Of a stretch of 64,000 bases of DNA, positions 1 through 9,908 are shown in pieces. Position 1 is the stretch's first letter; the number at the start of each line of letters is the position of its first letter. Below the pieces are notes generated by a model, which had not been told where the DNA came from, searched no databases, and saw only the letters and a program-made list of their open reading frames with translations. The translations under genes and the position numbers were made by a program. The DNA is from CAJQQK01 sp965224225 (GTDB lineage Bacteria; Pseudomonadota; Alphaproteobacteria; Rhizobiales; Hyphomicrobiaceae): contig CBDCZF010000035.1 in assembly GCA_965224225.1 (NCBI GenBank), positions 124,001-188,000 of the forward strand, given 5' to 3'.

Positions 1-120
1 ACGCAGCGCCTCGTGAAGCCGATCAGCACCGATCCCGACGGAGCGGACGCCGACCGCGGCCCGACTCTCGTAGCGCGCACTCCGCGCTCCTTCTCAAAGA
101 CGGCTGCTGGCGACGGATAA
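1..120 (+). CDS. possible C-terminal tail of a gene cut by the window edge
   Basis: Frame 1 is open from the first base to a TAA at 118-120 and gives 39 residues rich in Asp, Arg, Pro and Thr. The tail matches no family I recognise. It could be the end of a real gene or a chance open frame in GC-rich DNA. Confidence 0.2.
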   Translation, partial: TQRLVKPISTDPDGADADRGPTLVARTPRSFSKTAAGDG

Positions 121-127
121 TCCACCT

Positions 128-165
128 GGTGCCGTTTAACGGGGCCCGGTGCCGTTTAACGGGCC
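128..165. repeat. short tandem duplication upstream of the MscS-type gene
   Basis: The block GGTGCCGTTTAACGGG occurs twice, starting at 128 and 148 (20-base period). It lies about 110 bases before the chosen start of the channel gene. It may be a recent slippage duplication; I see no known operator in it. Confidence 0.5.
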
Positions 166-272
166 AAGTCAACATTGATGATATCCGCACCTGCCGCCTG
201 GGCGTAAATCCCGCCCGGTTGGCTGCCCGGCGCGATGCCGTACCGGATTATCTCCCGCAGGAACCGCGCAAT

Positions 273-2825
273 ATGGCTGTTACTCGTCATCTCCGTTCAG
301 CTCTGGCTGCAACCCTCATGTGCAGCCTACTAGCGTTGGCGCTCGCCATCAGTGCGCCATCGTCGGCAATTGCCCAGACGGCAACCGATGACGCTCCGCC
401 TGTCGAGCTTGAAGGCACGCTGTCAGTTGAAACGCGCCTCAAGAACGAACTCGTCCTACCCAAGGAGCGCTCGGCTGAGCTGGAACGCATCGATGCCGAA
501 CTCGACCGCCTGACCAAGGGTGTCGAACGGGCCCAATCGAGCGACGACGAACTCGAGGCCATGCGCCCCGAAATCCAGAAAGCTGCGAACGCGGCCGCAA
601 AACTTGGCGAAGACATGAAGCCGCGGCTAGCCACGGTCGAAGGCATGATCGAGAAACTCGGCTCGCCGCCGAAAGCGGGTGACGCGCCCGAGACACCCGT
701 TGTCACAGCCGAACGCGATCGCCTCAACGGACTGCTGAGCGAGATCCAGAGCGCAATCAAGCGCGCCGATCTAGCGAAACTGCGCGCCGACCAACTCATC
801 TCACGGATCAACGAGCACCGCTTCGATAACCTGAGGCGCAACTTGCGCACACGTCATCCAAGCATCTTGTCACGGGACCACTGGCACCGGTTGGCCAGCG
901 ACCTGCCACGCTTTTCAAGCCAGATGGTCACGATCGCGGACAACTGGTGGGCAAGTGCCCGGGAAAGCCTCCACTGGCTGTTCGTCATTCTGATCGGCTG
1001 CGGCGCCCTTTGGTGGGCGGTGCGCCGATATGCCCTTGGCCAGTTCGAGCACTTTCTGGCAGCGCCGCTGGAGGACGGCGGGCGGCCGGCCTACTTGGCC
1101 CGCGTCAGCATGGCAGTGCGCTCGCTGCCGGTTTTCCTGCTGCCCGGCCTGCTAACGGCCGGCGCTCTTTATCTGGCCCTGGATGCGGCCGGATTGCTCA
1201 ACGAACAGATCGGCGCGTTGGCCCTGTCGGCCCTACAGGCATTCGCCTTGTTCGTTGCCGTTCACGCGCTGGCCCGCTCCATTCTGTTGCCGCGTTATCC
1301 TGCCTGGCGCCTGATCGGGCTCAAGAGCCAGGATGCCGGCAAATACCTGTGGCTGACGACCTGCCTCGCCGCCGTCTACTGCTTCGACATGTGGCTCGAC
1401 GAGGCGCTTCGCGCCCTGCACACACCGCTTTCCGTCGGCATCACGAGCAGCGCTATCGCCAACCTTTTGTTTGCCGGCCTGCTGTTCGCTTTCGCCTGGA
1501 TGCCAACCGAGCCCGGTGAACAGCGCATCAGCCTCAGGCTGTTGCGCCAGGCGATCTATTGGCTGCGTATTCCCGCAACACTCGCCGTGGCGGCGATCGT
1601 GCTTGCAACGTTATCCGGCTTCCTGGCCTTCGGCCGTTTCCTTGCCGGACAGGTTGTGTTGATCGGTGCCAGTACGGCGGCCCTGCTGCTCGGTCATCTG
1701 GCAGCCCGCGCGCTTGCCAACGAATCAGCCAGCATCGAACCGATAGTTGGCGATGGTCTCGAAGACCGTTTGGCAATCGCACGGCGCCGGCGCAAATGGC
1801 TGTTCGCCATTGGTGCGTTCCTGCTCAACGTCGCCCTCGTCATGGCGGTGATCGTTGTGGTGCTGCTCTCATGGGGCAGTTCGAGCGGCGAACTGATCGG
1901 CTGGGCGAAATCGCTGTTATTCGGTTTCGAGATCGGCAAGTTCAAATTCTCGCTGGTCCAGATCCTGATGGCGATCGCGCTGTTTATTGCGGTGATCGGC
2001 TTAACCAGGATGCTGCAACGCTGGCTGTCGGCCGGCGTCCTGTCACGTGAGAATATCGACCGCGGCATCGCCAATTCGATCCATTCGGGCATCGGCTATG
2101 TCGGCATCGCGCTCGCAGCCCTGGTCGGCATTTCCTATGCCGGTGTCGATCTCTCGAGCATCGCGCTCATCGCCAGCGCGCTGTCGATCGGTATCGGCTT
2201 CGGCCTCAATGCCATTGCCAGCAATTTCGTCTCCGGCCTGATCATGCTGATCGAACGGCCGATCAAGGTCGGTGACTGGGTCGTCGTCGGCGAGCACCAG
2301 GGATTCGTGCGCCACATTTCCGTGCGTGCCACCGAGATCGAGACGTTCGACCGGGCAAGCGTCCTGGTTCCCAACTCGGACTTCATGACCAGCGCCGTCT
2401 ACAACTGGACGCATCGCAACGCCATGGGGCGCATCATCGTGACGATTGGCGCTTCCTACCGCGCCGACCCCGAACAAGTGCTGGCTGTCTTGCATGAGGT
2501 TGCCGACAACTGCACGGCCTTACTCAAGTATCCGGCCCCGTCCGTGAGCTTCGATGAATTCGGAGCCAGTTCACTCGATTTCACCGTCCGCGGCTTTATT
2601 CCCGACGTCACCAAAATGCTGGTCGCCAAGACCCAGTTGCGCGTCGAAATCTTCAAGGCCTTCGAGGCCGCCGGCATCGAGATACCCTTCCCGCAACAGG
2701 ATGTGCACTTGCGGGATCTCGATGGCGTGCGCGAACTGATCCAGCGTGTAGCGCTGGCCCGCCAGGCCGCCAAAGAGGCCGAGCAGGCAACCACGGTTGA
2801 ACCGGACAAGCCTGAACAATCGTGA
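273..2825 (+). CDS. MscS-family mechanosensitive channel with DUF3772-like periplasmic region
   Basis: Predicted inner-membrane mechanosensitive channel, 850 residues, expected to release solutes when membrane tension rises. Residues 1-35 read as a signal peptide ending near SAIAQ. A polar, Glu/Lys/Arg-rich helical region of about 200 residues follows, as in the large MscK-like proteins with a DUF3772 domain. About ten hydrophobic segments come next. The pore helix and beta domain are visible from about residue 640 (GLNAIASNFVSG, then RPIKVGDW and VPNSDFMTS). I chose ATG 273 over an in-frame start at 129 because only the shorter form begins with the signal peptide. The last 25 residues are a charged Glu/Lys tail. 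The gene stands alone. Confidence 0.88.
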   Translation: MAVTRHLRSALAATLMCSLLALALAISAPSSAIAQTATDDAPPVELEGTLSVETRLKNELVLPKERSAELERIDAELDRLTKGVERAQSSDDELEAMRPEIQKAANAAAKLGEDMKPRLATVEGMIEKLGSPPKAGDAPETPVVTAERDRLNGLLSEIQSAIKRADLAKLRADQLISRINEHRFDNLRRNLRTRHPSILSRDHWHRLASDLPRFSSQMVTIADNWWASARESLHWLFVILIGCGALWWAVRRYALGQFEHFLAAPLEDGGRPAYLARVSMAVRSLPVFLLPGLLTAGALYLALDAAGLLNEQIGALALSALQAFALFVAVHALARSILLPRYPAWRLIGLKSQDAGKYLWLTTCLAAVYCFDMWLDEALRALHTPLSVGITSSAIANLLFAGLLFAFAWMPTEPGEQRISLRLLRQAIYWLRIPATLAVAAIVLATLSGFLAFGRFLAGQVVLIGASTAALLLGHLAARALANESASIEPIVGDGLEDRLAIARRRRKWLFAIGAFLLNVALVMAVIVVVLLSWGSSSGELIGWAKSLLFGFEIGKFKFSLVQILMAIALFIAVIGLTRMLQRWLSAGVLSRENIDRGIANSIHSGIGYVGIALAALVGISYAGVDLSSIALIASALSIGIGFGLNAIASNFVSGLIMLIERPIKVGDWVVVGEHQGFVRHISVRATEIETFDRASVLVPNSDFMTSAVYNWTHRNAMGRIIVTIGASYRADPEQVLAVLHEVADNCTALLKYPAPSVSFDEFGASSLDFTVRGFIPDVTKMLVAKTQLRVEIFKAFEAAGIEIPFPQQDVHLRDLDGVRELIQRVALARQAAKEAEQATTVEPDKPEQS

Positions 2826-2854
2826 AGGTGGCGTTCGCAGATCTGAACCGGGAT

Positions 2855-3070
2855 TTATTCCCAGTCCGAGAAAGCGCTGGCTGACAGTGCAGAGGCGTCG
2901 AATACAGTGGTCGTGGTGGCGACACTGCCGGCAGAGCGTTCGGTCGCAGATGCTGAGGCAGGTACTTCATTGGCTGAAGCGCGAAGCGCGGTCGGCAAGA
3001 CGACAAGCGCGCCAACTGTCAGCAGGACTGCGACGAAAATCTGCGACTTGAGCCCTGGTGGCATGGGCAT
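2855..3070 (-). CDS. possible small membrane-anchored or exported protein
   Basis: A 71-codon frame begins MPMPPGLKSQ, then a hydrophobic stretch (IFVAVLLTVGALVVLP, about residues 10-26) and a Ser/Ala/Thr-rich tail. This would suit a small exported or anchored protein. There is no clear ribosome binding site and an in-frame start lies further upstream at 3139. I recognise no family. It sits in a 555-base gap between the channel gene and ettA that otherwise shows nothing clear. Confidence 0.3.
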   Translation of the reverse strand: MPMPPGLKSQIFVAVLLTVGALVVLPTALRASANEVPASASATERSAGSVATTTTVFDASALSASAFSDWE

Positions 3071-3380
3071 ATGGAACGGTTTCTCGCGCAAAACGGCACC
3101 CGATGTTGACCGACACTCGTCTTTCTGCAGTTTGTGCACGCAAACCTTTCGAAAGTGTTAATTCTTGTCGCATAGCGGAACATTCTGCGGTTTTGGCCGA
3201 TTGAGCCCCCGGCGAATTCAATGCTGTCCGCCGGCCGAACCTGTTGCTGCCACGAGGCTCGCTGTACGCCGAACCCGTCACATCTCCACCGTCTTCAGCC
3301 AATTGAGCCGACGCCGACAATCGAGTACAAGCAGCCCGAATTCACACCCCTACACCGACCTGCCAAGGAGTGCCGCAGCG

Positions 3381-5016
<1,636 letters not shown>

Positions 5017-5036
<20 letters not shown>

Positions 5037-5178
5037 GGCTCTTGAACAGTGCGCTATCGGCGATGCGCAAGGCGATCATGATGAGATCGAACGCGATCGC
5101 CGTCCACATCCAGACCGGCAGGCCGCGGGCAATGGGCGAGTGGGAAAACCAAAGATATGTCAGCACGATTGCCGTCAC
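5017..5178 (-). CDS. small hydrophobic protein overlapping the ettA 3' end
   Basis: A 53-codon frame on the minus strand starts at a GTG preceded by GAGGGG with suitable spacing. It encodes two probable membrane helices (about residues 3-12 with WF, and 22-40 with MWTAIAFDLIMIALRI) and ends in a short basic tail. The composition is that of a real membrane protein rather than a GC-rich shadow frame. The stop codon lies 20 bases inside ettA, tail to tail. I recognise no family. It could also be the relic of a longer membrane protein. Confidence 0.45.
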
Positions 5179-5274
5179 TTGGCCCCTCGCTGATCAGCGT
5201 GTCGGTCTTGCCGTGGTGGACTGCCCCGACGGGCCAGGCCGCTGCCTGAATTCGACCGGCGTTGATCTGCAGTT

Positions 5275-5351
5275 TGGTAGGCCCGGAGGGACTTGAACCC
5301 CCAACCAGACGGTTATGAGCCGTCGGCTCTAACCAATTGAGCTACGGGCCC
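5275..5351 (-). tRNA. tRNA with CAU anticodon (probably Ile2, or elongator Met)
   Basis: Full cloverleaf of 77 bases with encoded CCA. The acceptor stem is GGGCCCG/CGGGCCT with a G1-U72 wobble, the anticodon stem GACGG/CCGTC has loop CTCATAA, and the T loop is TTCAAGT. The anticodon CAU fits elongator Met or the lysidine-modified Ile2. It carries C4-G69 and C5-G68, which in E. coli are recognised by the Ile2-modifying enzyme TilS, so I lean to Ile2. It is not an initiator: that would carry an unpaired 1-72 end and a GGG/CCC anticodon stem. Confidence 0.92.
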
Positions 5352-5451
5352 TGACCAAGGCAAATCAAATCGAAGCGGTCTTATATCATCAATGAGCGGG
5401 CCCGCATCAACTGTGTCGTCGCGCGCGCCGACACGTCAGGTCAAGAGAACC

Positions 5452-6456
5452 TCAGAACGAGACCAAGGCCGCTTGCAGAGCCTCTAGATCCGGGGGCAGC
5501 GGGCTCTCGAAGATCATCCGGTCGCCGGATATTGGATGTTCAAAGCCAAGCAGCGCTGCGTGCAGTGCCTGGCGCCCAAGTCGCTCTAAGGCTATGCGCG
5601 CCGGATCACTCAGCAGCTTTTCGCTCGCCCGGAAGCCCGTGCCGTAAACGCGGTCACCGAGCAGCGGATGGCCGAGTGAGGCGAGGTGGACGCGGATCTG
5701 GTGGGTGCGCCCGGTCTCGAGCCTCAATCGCAATCGGCTGACTTCGCCACCTGCCGGAGACCGATAGCTCGCTTCGACGCAATAATGGGTGACGGCACGG
5801 CGGCCGGTGCCGGGGCGGGCAATCGCCATCTTGCGCCGGTTGGCCGGACTGCGCGCGAGCGGCGCATCAATGCTGCCCGCCGGCCGCTCGAACGTGCCCC
5901 AGACGAAGGCCAGATACTCGCGCCTCAGCCGCCCGTCGGCCCCGTGCGCCTGGAACTGGGCGCTGAGTCCGTGATGCGCCGCGTCCGTCTTAGCGACGAC
6001 CAGCAGACCAGAGGTATCCTTATCGAGCCGATGGACGATGCCCGGGCGCCTGACGCCGCCAATGCCCGACAGATGTTCACCGCAATGGGCAATCAGGGCG
6101 TGAACCAGGGTGCCGGTCTCGTTGCCGGGGCCCGGATGGACGACGAGACCGGCCGGCTTGTCGATCACGATGACTTCGTCGTCCTCGTGAACGATGGCAA
6201 GCGCCATCGCTTCGCCGACGAGCGCCATATCGCTCGGTGCCGGCACCGTGACGTCGATGACATTGTCGACGCGCACTTTGTGACTTGGATCGGAAACCGG
6301 GGTGCCATCGACGGTGACGTGGCCCTGCCGCACGATCGCCTTCAGGCGCTCGCGGCTCATGTTGTCAATGTTACCGCTTAAGTAACGGTCAAGCCTCGTT
6401 CCGGCATCCGGGGCCGCAACCACTAGCCGTTTGCGCTCGAGTGCGCTATCCGACAT
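5452..6456 (-). CDS. rluD: RluA/RluD-family 23S rRNA pseudouridine synthase
   Basis: Pseudouridine synthase of 334 residues. The RluD branch modifies 23S rRNA helix 69. An S4-like RNA-binding region comes first (about residues 15-75: TRLDRYLSG, RQGHVTVDG). The catalytic domain has the motif GIVHRLDKDTSGLLVVAKTD, whose Asp is the nucleophile, and then RLRLETGRTHQIRVHL. Length is normal for RluD. It is transcribed away from the next gene, which starts 65 bases from its start on the other strand, so the two probably share a divergent promoter region. Confidence 0.93.
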   Translation of the reverse strand: MSDSALERKRLVVAAPDAGTRLDRYLSGNIDNMSRERLKAIVRQGHVTVDGTPVSDPSHKVRVDNVIDVTVPAPSDMALVGEAMALAIVHEDDEVIVIDKPAGLVVHPGPGNETGTLVHALIAHCGEHLSGIGGVRRPGIVHRLDKDTSGLLVVAKTDAAHHGLSAQFQAHGADGRLRREYLAFVWGTFERPAGSIDAPLARSPANRRKMAIARPGTGRRAVTHYCVEASYRSPAGGEVSRLRLRLETGRTHQIRVHLASLGHPLLGDRVYGTGFRASEKLLSDPARIALERLGRQALHAALLGFEHPISGDRMIFESPLPPDLEALQAALVSF

Positions 6457-6521
6457 GTTCGACCTGCCAATCCCTTGCCGGTGCGACGAGGCCCCATCCG
6501 GGATCTAAACCGACGGACGCC

Positions 6522-6896
6522 ATGCAGACGAGAATTCCACCACAGTCGGCAAATGACAACGGTCCACTGACGCCGGGCCAGGTCAAGGTGCTCAAGATCG
6601 CGATCGGCGTCATGAGCGTGATGATCATTGCCGGCCTGATCGCCGTTGTCGGCCGGGTCATTTACCTCGCATCGAATTCGGGCCCGGCACCGGCGGCGAG
6701 CACCATCGGCGAGCCGCTGCTGCCGCAACACCGTCTTGCATTGCCAGCCGGAGCGGTTGTCGAAACCGTTGCGCTCGAAGGCAACCGGTTGCTGGTGCAC
6801 TATACTCAGACCGGTGTACCGAGCATCGTCGTCCTCGATCTCGAGACGGGCAAGGTCGTCAGCCAGGTTGCGATCGTGCCGAAACCGCCGCAATAG
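6522..6896 (+). CDS. small single-pass membrane protein (DUF6476-like)
   Basis: 124 residues from ATG 6522. A short polar N-terminus leads to one strong membrane helix at about residues 24-50 (KIAIGVMSVMIIAGLIAVVG), then a periplasmic domain with alternating hydrophobic residues ending EVVSQ-like sequence and KPPQ. Small proteins of this layout, named DUF6476, lie beside rluD in many alphaproteobacteria; I assign this by context and layout only. An earlier in-frame start at 6441 would overlap rluD and adds a Cys/Pro-rich stretch that looks non-coding. Function unknown. Confidence 0.65.
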   Translation: MQTRIPPQSANDNGPLTPGQVKVLKIAIGVMSVMIIAGLIAVVGRVIYLASNSGPAPAASTIGEPLLPQHRLALPAGAVVETVALEGNRLLVHYTQTGVPSIVVLDLETGKVVSQVAIVPKPPQ

Positions 6897-6958
6897 GCCG
6901 TTGCTGATTATCACTCAAGTTGCGGCTCTCGGTTTTCGCATTTCGCGCATCTTCGGGG

Positions 6959-7142
6959 CAGCTGCACGGCCCAATGCCCCTCACCCTAACCCTCTCCCCG
7001 TACGCGCCGAAGTGGCGCTACGGGGAGAGGGAATCCGGCCGTGCTATGGTGCACGGTTTTCAGCCAAACGACGGGCCGAGTTCCCTCTCCCCGTACTTCA
7101 CGGGGAGAGGGTTAGGGTGAGGGGCATTGGGCCGTGCAGCTG
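6959..7142. repeat. palindromic repeat element with perfect 43-bp arms
   Basis: Arms at 6959-7001 and 7100-7142 are perfect inverted repeats of 43 bases. Each contains the core CCCCTCACCCTAACCCTC. Two smaller hairpins are nested inside: CCTCTCCCCGTA pairs with its complement around 6991-7030, and a second pair lies around 7083-7111. It fills the space between two convergent genes. A diverged relative with the same core but different outer arms lies at 20450-20778. It may end transcription from both sides. Confidence 0.85.
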
Positions 7143-7202
7143 AACTAACCAACTATGGCATTTAAATCCAATCCATCCCCCAAGATGATACATAGCCCCA
7201 CT

Positions 7203-8600
7203 TCAGCGCTTGGCGAGTCCCGCGATGCGCTCCATCAATTTGCGGCGCGGGATGCTGCCGTGATCGTCATCGCCTTCGGCCTGGCCGGATAGCGATACTT
7301 TGGGCGTTTCAGCCTTCTGCCCAGCCTCCGAAGCGCCATTGGACCGTCCGTTGCCCGACGGCGCGGCCGATTTGCCGTTGCCGGGCAAGCTCGCGGCCTC
7401 GCCGGCATCTGCCGGGCGCGGCCAACCGCTCGTACCTTCGGCCTCTACTCCAGCGGGTTCATCCCTGGGTTTTTCCATGTCATCGAGCAAAGCGCCAAGT
7501 CCGCCCTTGGCACTTTTGAGCGCGATCCGTTCACCGGAGGCCGCCGGTGCGGAGGAAGGCGCCGTGTGCGGCGGACCGGAGAGTTCGGCCGGGGGCGGGC
7601 TCGCGCCGAGCCGGCGCAGCTCATCGGTGTAGTATGAGGCCTGCTTGGCAATTCGCTCGTTGGCCTCGGCCAACTCCTTGCGCAACTTGGCGATCGTCAG
7701 TGAGCGCGCTTCCAGTTCCCTTTCGTGCGCTGCAATGCGTGCCTCGAGAGCCGTGCGGCTGTCGTGCGCGGCCGGCCCCTTGCCGGCTGCCTCACGCTCG
7801 AAAACGGCAAGCTCTGCCTGCAAGCCGGCTATGGCTGCCGCCTGCTCATCCAGCGTCGCCTTGAGGCGGGCCGATTCGGCACCAGAATCTGGCTCATCCG
7901 CCGGTGACGGGGCGACACGGCCACCGCCCTCGAGGCGCTTGATCAGGGCGGCCTGCTCGCGGGTCCGGACCTGCAACCGGTCGAGTTCGGCACGAAGTGC
8001 TTCTTCCGATTCACCTGTCGTACGCGCCGACTGGGCATTTGACCGCCGCCCGGCAGCCGCCGACTGCAGGAGTTCGACCTCGGCCCGTTGCTGAACGTTG
8101 ATCTGCATCGCCTCCTCGAGCGCGCGCAGCGATGTCGCGCTATCGTTGCGCAGGGCATTGATCTCGGCATCGCGTTCGGCCAGCAGCTTGCCGGCCTCGA
8201 TCAGACGTTGCTCGATCTCCGGCACGCGCTCATGCAGGTTATCTTCGAGAACCCGGCAGGCGTTCTGGCTGGCCTCGAGTTCGGCTTCGGCGGCATTGAC
8301 ACGGCGTTCGAGCGAACTGATCGAGGCATCGCGGCGCTCGATCTCGACCCGTTGGCGGGCATCGGAAAGACGGGCGCGCTCGATCCTGGATGTCAGTTGA
8401 TGGACCCGGATGGCGTTTTCAGCGCGCAGGCGGTCCCGCTCGGCGCGGATCTCCGCCTCCGTGAGCGGCAGCGTGGCGCGCAACCGTTCCGTCGTCAGCC
8501 GGACGGCGCGCGCCCAAAATGCGGGCGCAACGATGAAGCCGAGCAGCACCGCGCACAGGAAGCCGAGCAGTACAAACATGATGGACTGAAACGTCAGCAC
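7203..8600 (-). CDS. membrane-anchored coiled-coil protein
   Basis: 465 residues. One membrane helix near the N-terminus (about residues 7-30, FVLLGFLCAVLLGFIVAPAF) is followed by about 300 residues of Arg/Glu/Ala/Leu heptad-like sequence typical of a long coiled coil, then a low-complexity Pro/Ser/Gly/Glu tail and a basic end. A structural or scaffold role in the cytoplasm, tethered to the inner membrane, is plausible but is inference. Uncharacterised proteins with this layout are common in Rhizobiales. The next gene upstream, eipA, ends 9 kb-side at 8673 and runs the same way. Confidence 0.7.
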   Translation of the reverse strand: MLTFQSIMFVLLGFLCAVLLGFIVAPAFWARAVRLTTERLRATLPLTEAEIRAERDRLRAENAIRVHQLTSRIERARLSDARQRVEIERRDASISSLERRVNAAEAELEASQNACRVLEDNLHERVPEIEQRLIEAGKLLAERDAEINALRNDSATSLRALEEAMQINVQQRAEVELLQSAAAGRRSNAQSARTTGESEEALRAELDRLQVRTREQAALIKRLEGGGRVAPSPADEPDSGAESARLKATLDEQAAAIAGLQAELAVFEREAAGKGPAAHDSRTALEARIAAHERELEARSLTIAKLRKELAEANERIAKQASYYTDELRRLGASPPPAELSGPPHTAPSSAPAASGERIALKSAKGGLGALLDDMEKPRDEPAGVEAEGTSGWPRPADAGEAASLPGNGKSAAPSGNGRSNGASEAGQKAETPKVSLSGQAEGDDDHGSIPRRKLMERIAGLAKR

Positions 8601-8672
8601 CCGTTAGCTCCTGCGCCGCGCGATCGGCGTGACCTCGCCGACCTCCATGGCGCACTGACACCAAAACCGGCG

Positions 8673-9668
8673 TCAGAAGGGATTCCAGGTCGGACGCCGC
8701 GTGTATTTCAGATAGCCTATATTCGCGCCCAAGCGAAGCCCCACGCCGGTACGAATCGGTGCGAGCGTGACATGGCTGGCCTTGAGCAGCTGCACGCTGG
8801 CACCGCCGACCAGGTAGGCCGAGCCCTGAACGCCCGCGAACCGGCGGTAAATGTCGCGCGATGATCTGAGGTTGTAGACCAGCGTCATGGTCCGCGTGCC
8901 GTCACCACCGAAATCATAGCCGATGCTCGGTCCCTGCCAGAACACGCGATGGGTACCCGCGTGCTTGGTGTAGAGACGTCCCTCACCGTAGCGCAGACCG
9001 GCAACGAAGGCGCCACCTGCATCCTCGCCGAGGATGTAGCCGTTGGGCCGGCCGGACTGCTTGAAGACGTACTCGATGGCCTTGGCCAGGCCGCTGCTCA
9101 GTGAACCAAAAAACCGATGACCGGCGTTGACGATTTCATTGCGTGAATAGGTCGTCCGGCCGGGATCGGGGACGCCTGGGCGCGGCTCCAATCTGCGGTC
9201 ATCGTAGCCGGCTGTACGTCCCTGATCGTAGCCCGGCGGTTCAGAACCGTATTGGCGCCTTTGGATGCTTGGATAGTCATCACGATATCCGGTCGCCGGT
9301 GCGGTTCGCGGATAGGGCTGGATCGAACGGGGCTGCGCTCCATAGGCCGGATCGTAGGGCTCGCGGGCCGCCGGCGCCTGATAGGCCTGGCGTGATTCGT
9401 TATAGACCCGCGGCGGCTGAGCTGCGCCGTTCGAGCCGTACGGGTTCGGCGCCCGGTCGTCTCGCCCGAGGGACGGGCTCGCGTATCGCCCGACACCTTG
9501 TTCCGGATAGCCGTTGACAACGTCGGCCTGCGATTCCGGGCGATAGCTTTCCACGTAAGGCTTTTGCCAGGGCAATTGCTCTTGCGCCGAGACGAACGGT
9601 GCCGCAACGGTCGCCGCGCCTATCAGAAACAAGAGACGGGCAGTTGTTCGAAGGATTGCCATTGGCAT
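8673..9668 (-). CDS. eipA: DUF1134 cell-envelope integrity protein, EipA-like
   Basis: 331 residues. The signal peptide is residues 1-28 (LLFLIGAATVAAPFVSAQ). Then comes a long low-complexity region rich in Pro, Tyr, Arg and Gln (about residues 30-185). The C-terminal DUF1134 domain (about 200-331) shows GGAFVAGLRYGEG, GPSIGYDFGGDGTR and LVGGASVQLLK. In Brucella the periplasmic DUF1134 protein EipA supports envelope integrity; a similar periplasmic role here is inference. The start was placed at 9668, where a signal peptide begins; the frame is open further upstream. The Pro/Tyr linker is unusually long. Confidence 0.82.
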   Translation of the reverse strand: MPMAILRTTARLLFLIGAATVAAPFVSAQEQLPWQKPYVESYRPESQADVVNGYPEQGVGRYASPSLGRDDRAPNPYGSNGAAQPPRVYNESRQAYQAPAAREPYDPAYGAQPRSIQPYPRTAPATGYRDDYPSIQRRQYGSEPPGYDQGRTAGYDDRRLEPRPGVPDPGRTTYSRNEIVNAGHRFFGSLSSGLAKAIEYVFKQSGRPNGYILGEDAGGAFVAGLRYGEGRLYTKHAGTHRVFWQGPSIGYDFGGDGTRTMTLVYNLRSSRDIYRRFAGVQGSAYLVGGASVQLLKASHVTLAPIRTGVGLRLGANIGYLKYTRRPTWNPF

Positions 9669-9771
9669 GCTCCGGAATGACGGATCTGCGAGAGCTTCGG
9701 GCCCGCTCCGACCGGTTGGCGGGTCCAACCTTGATTGTGCCGGATTCGCGAACCCGGCGTCATACGCGCTG

Positions 9772-9785
9772 GATGATCGATCATC
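9772..9785. promoter_or_regulatory. 14-bp perfect palindrome upstream of eipA
   Basis: GATGATCGATCATC is a perfect palindrome 104-117 bases upstream of the chosen eipA start, in the gap between cysQ and eipA. It could be a dimeric regulator site. I cannot name the regulator. Confidence 0.25.
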
Positions 9786-9908
9786 AACTATAGGTAAAGT
9801 ATGGCTGAAGCGCGTCGGGCAGACGACTGTTTGGCGGCGCAAAACCCCATGATTCCTCGCTTGAACAAAGATCACGTTCGATATCGCACCTTCGAGAGGG
9901 GCGCCAAC

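Noticed and set aside
6959..7142. CRISPR-like array from repeated CCCTCTCCCC units
   Set aside because: The units are inverted, not direct, with no regular spacers and no cas genes in the window.
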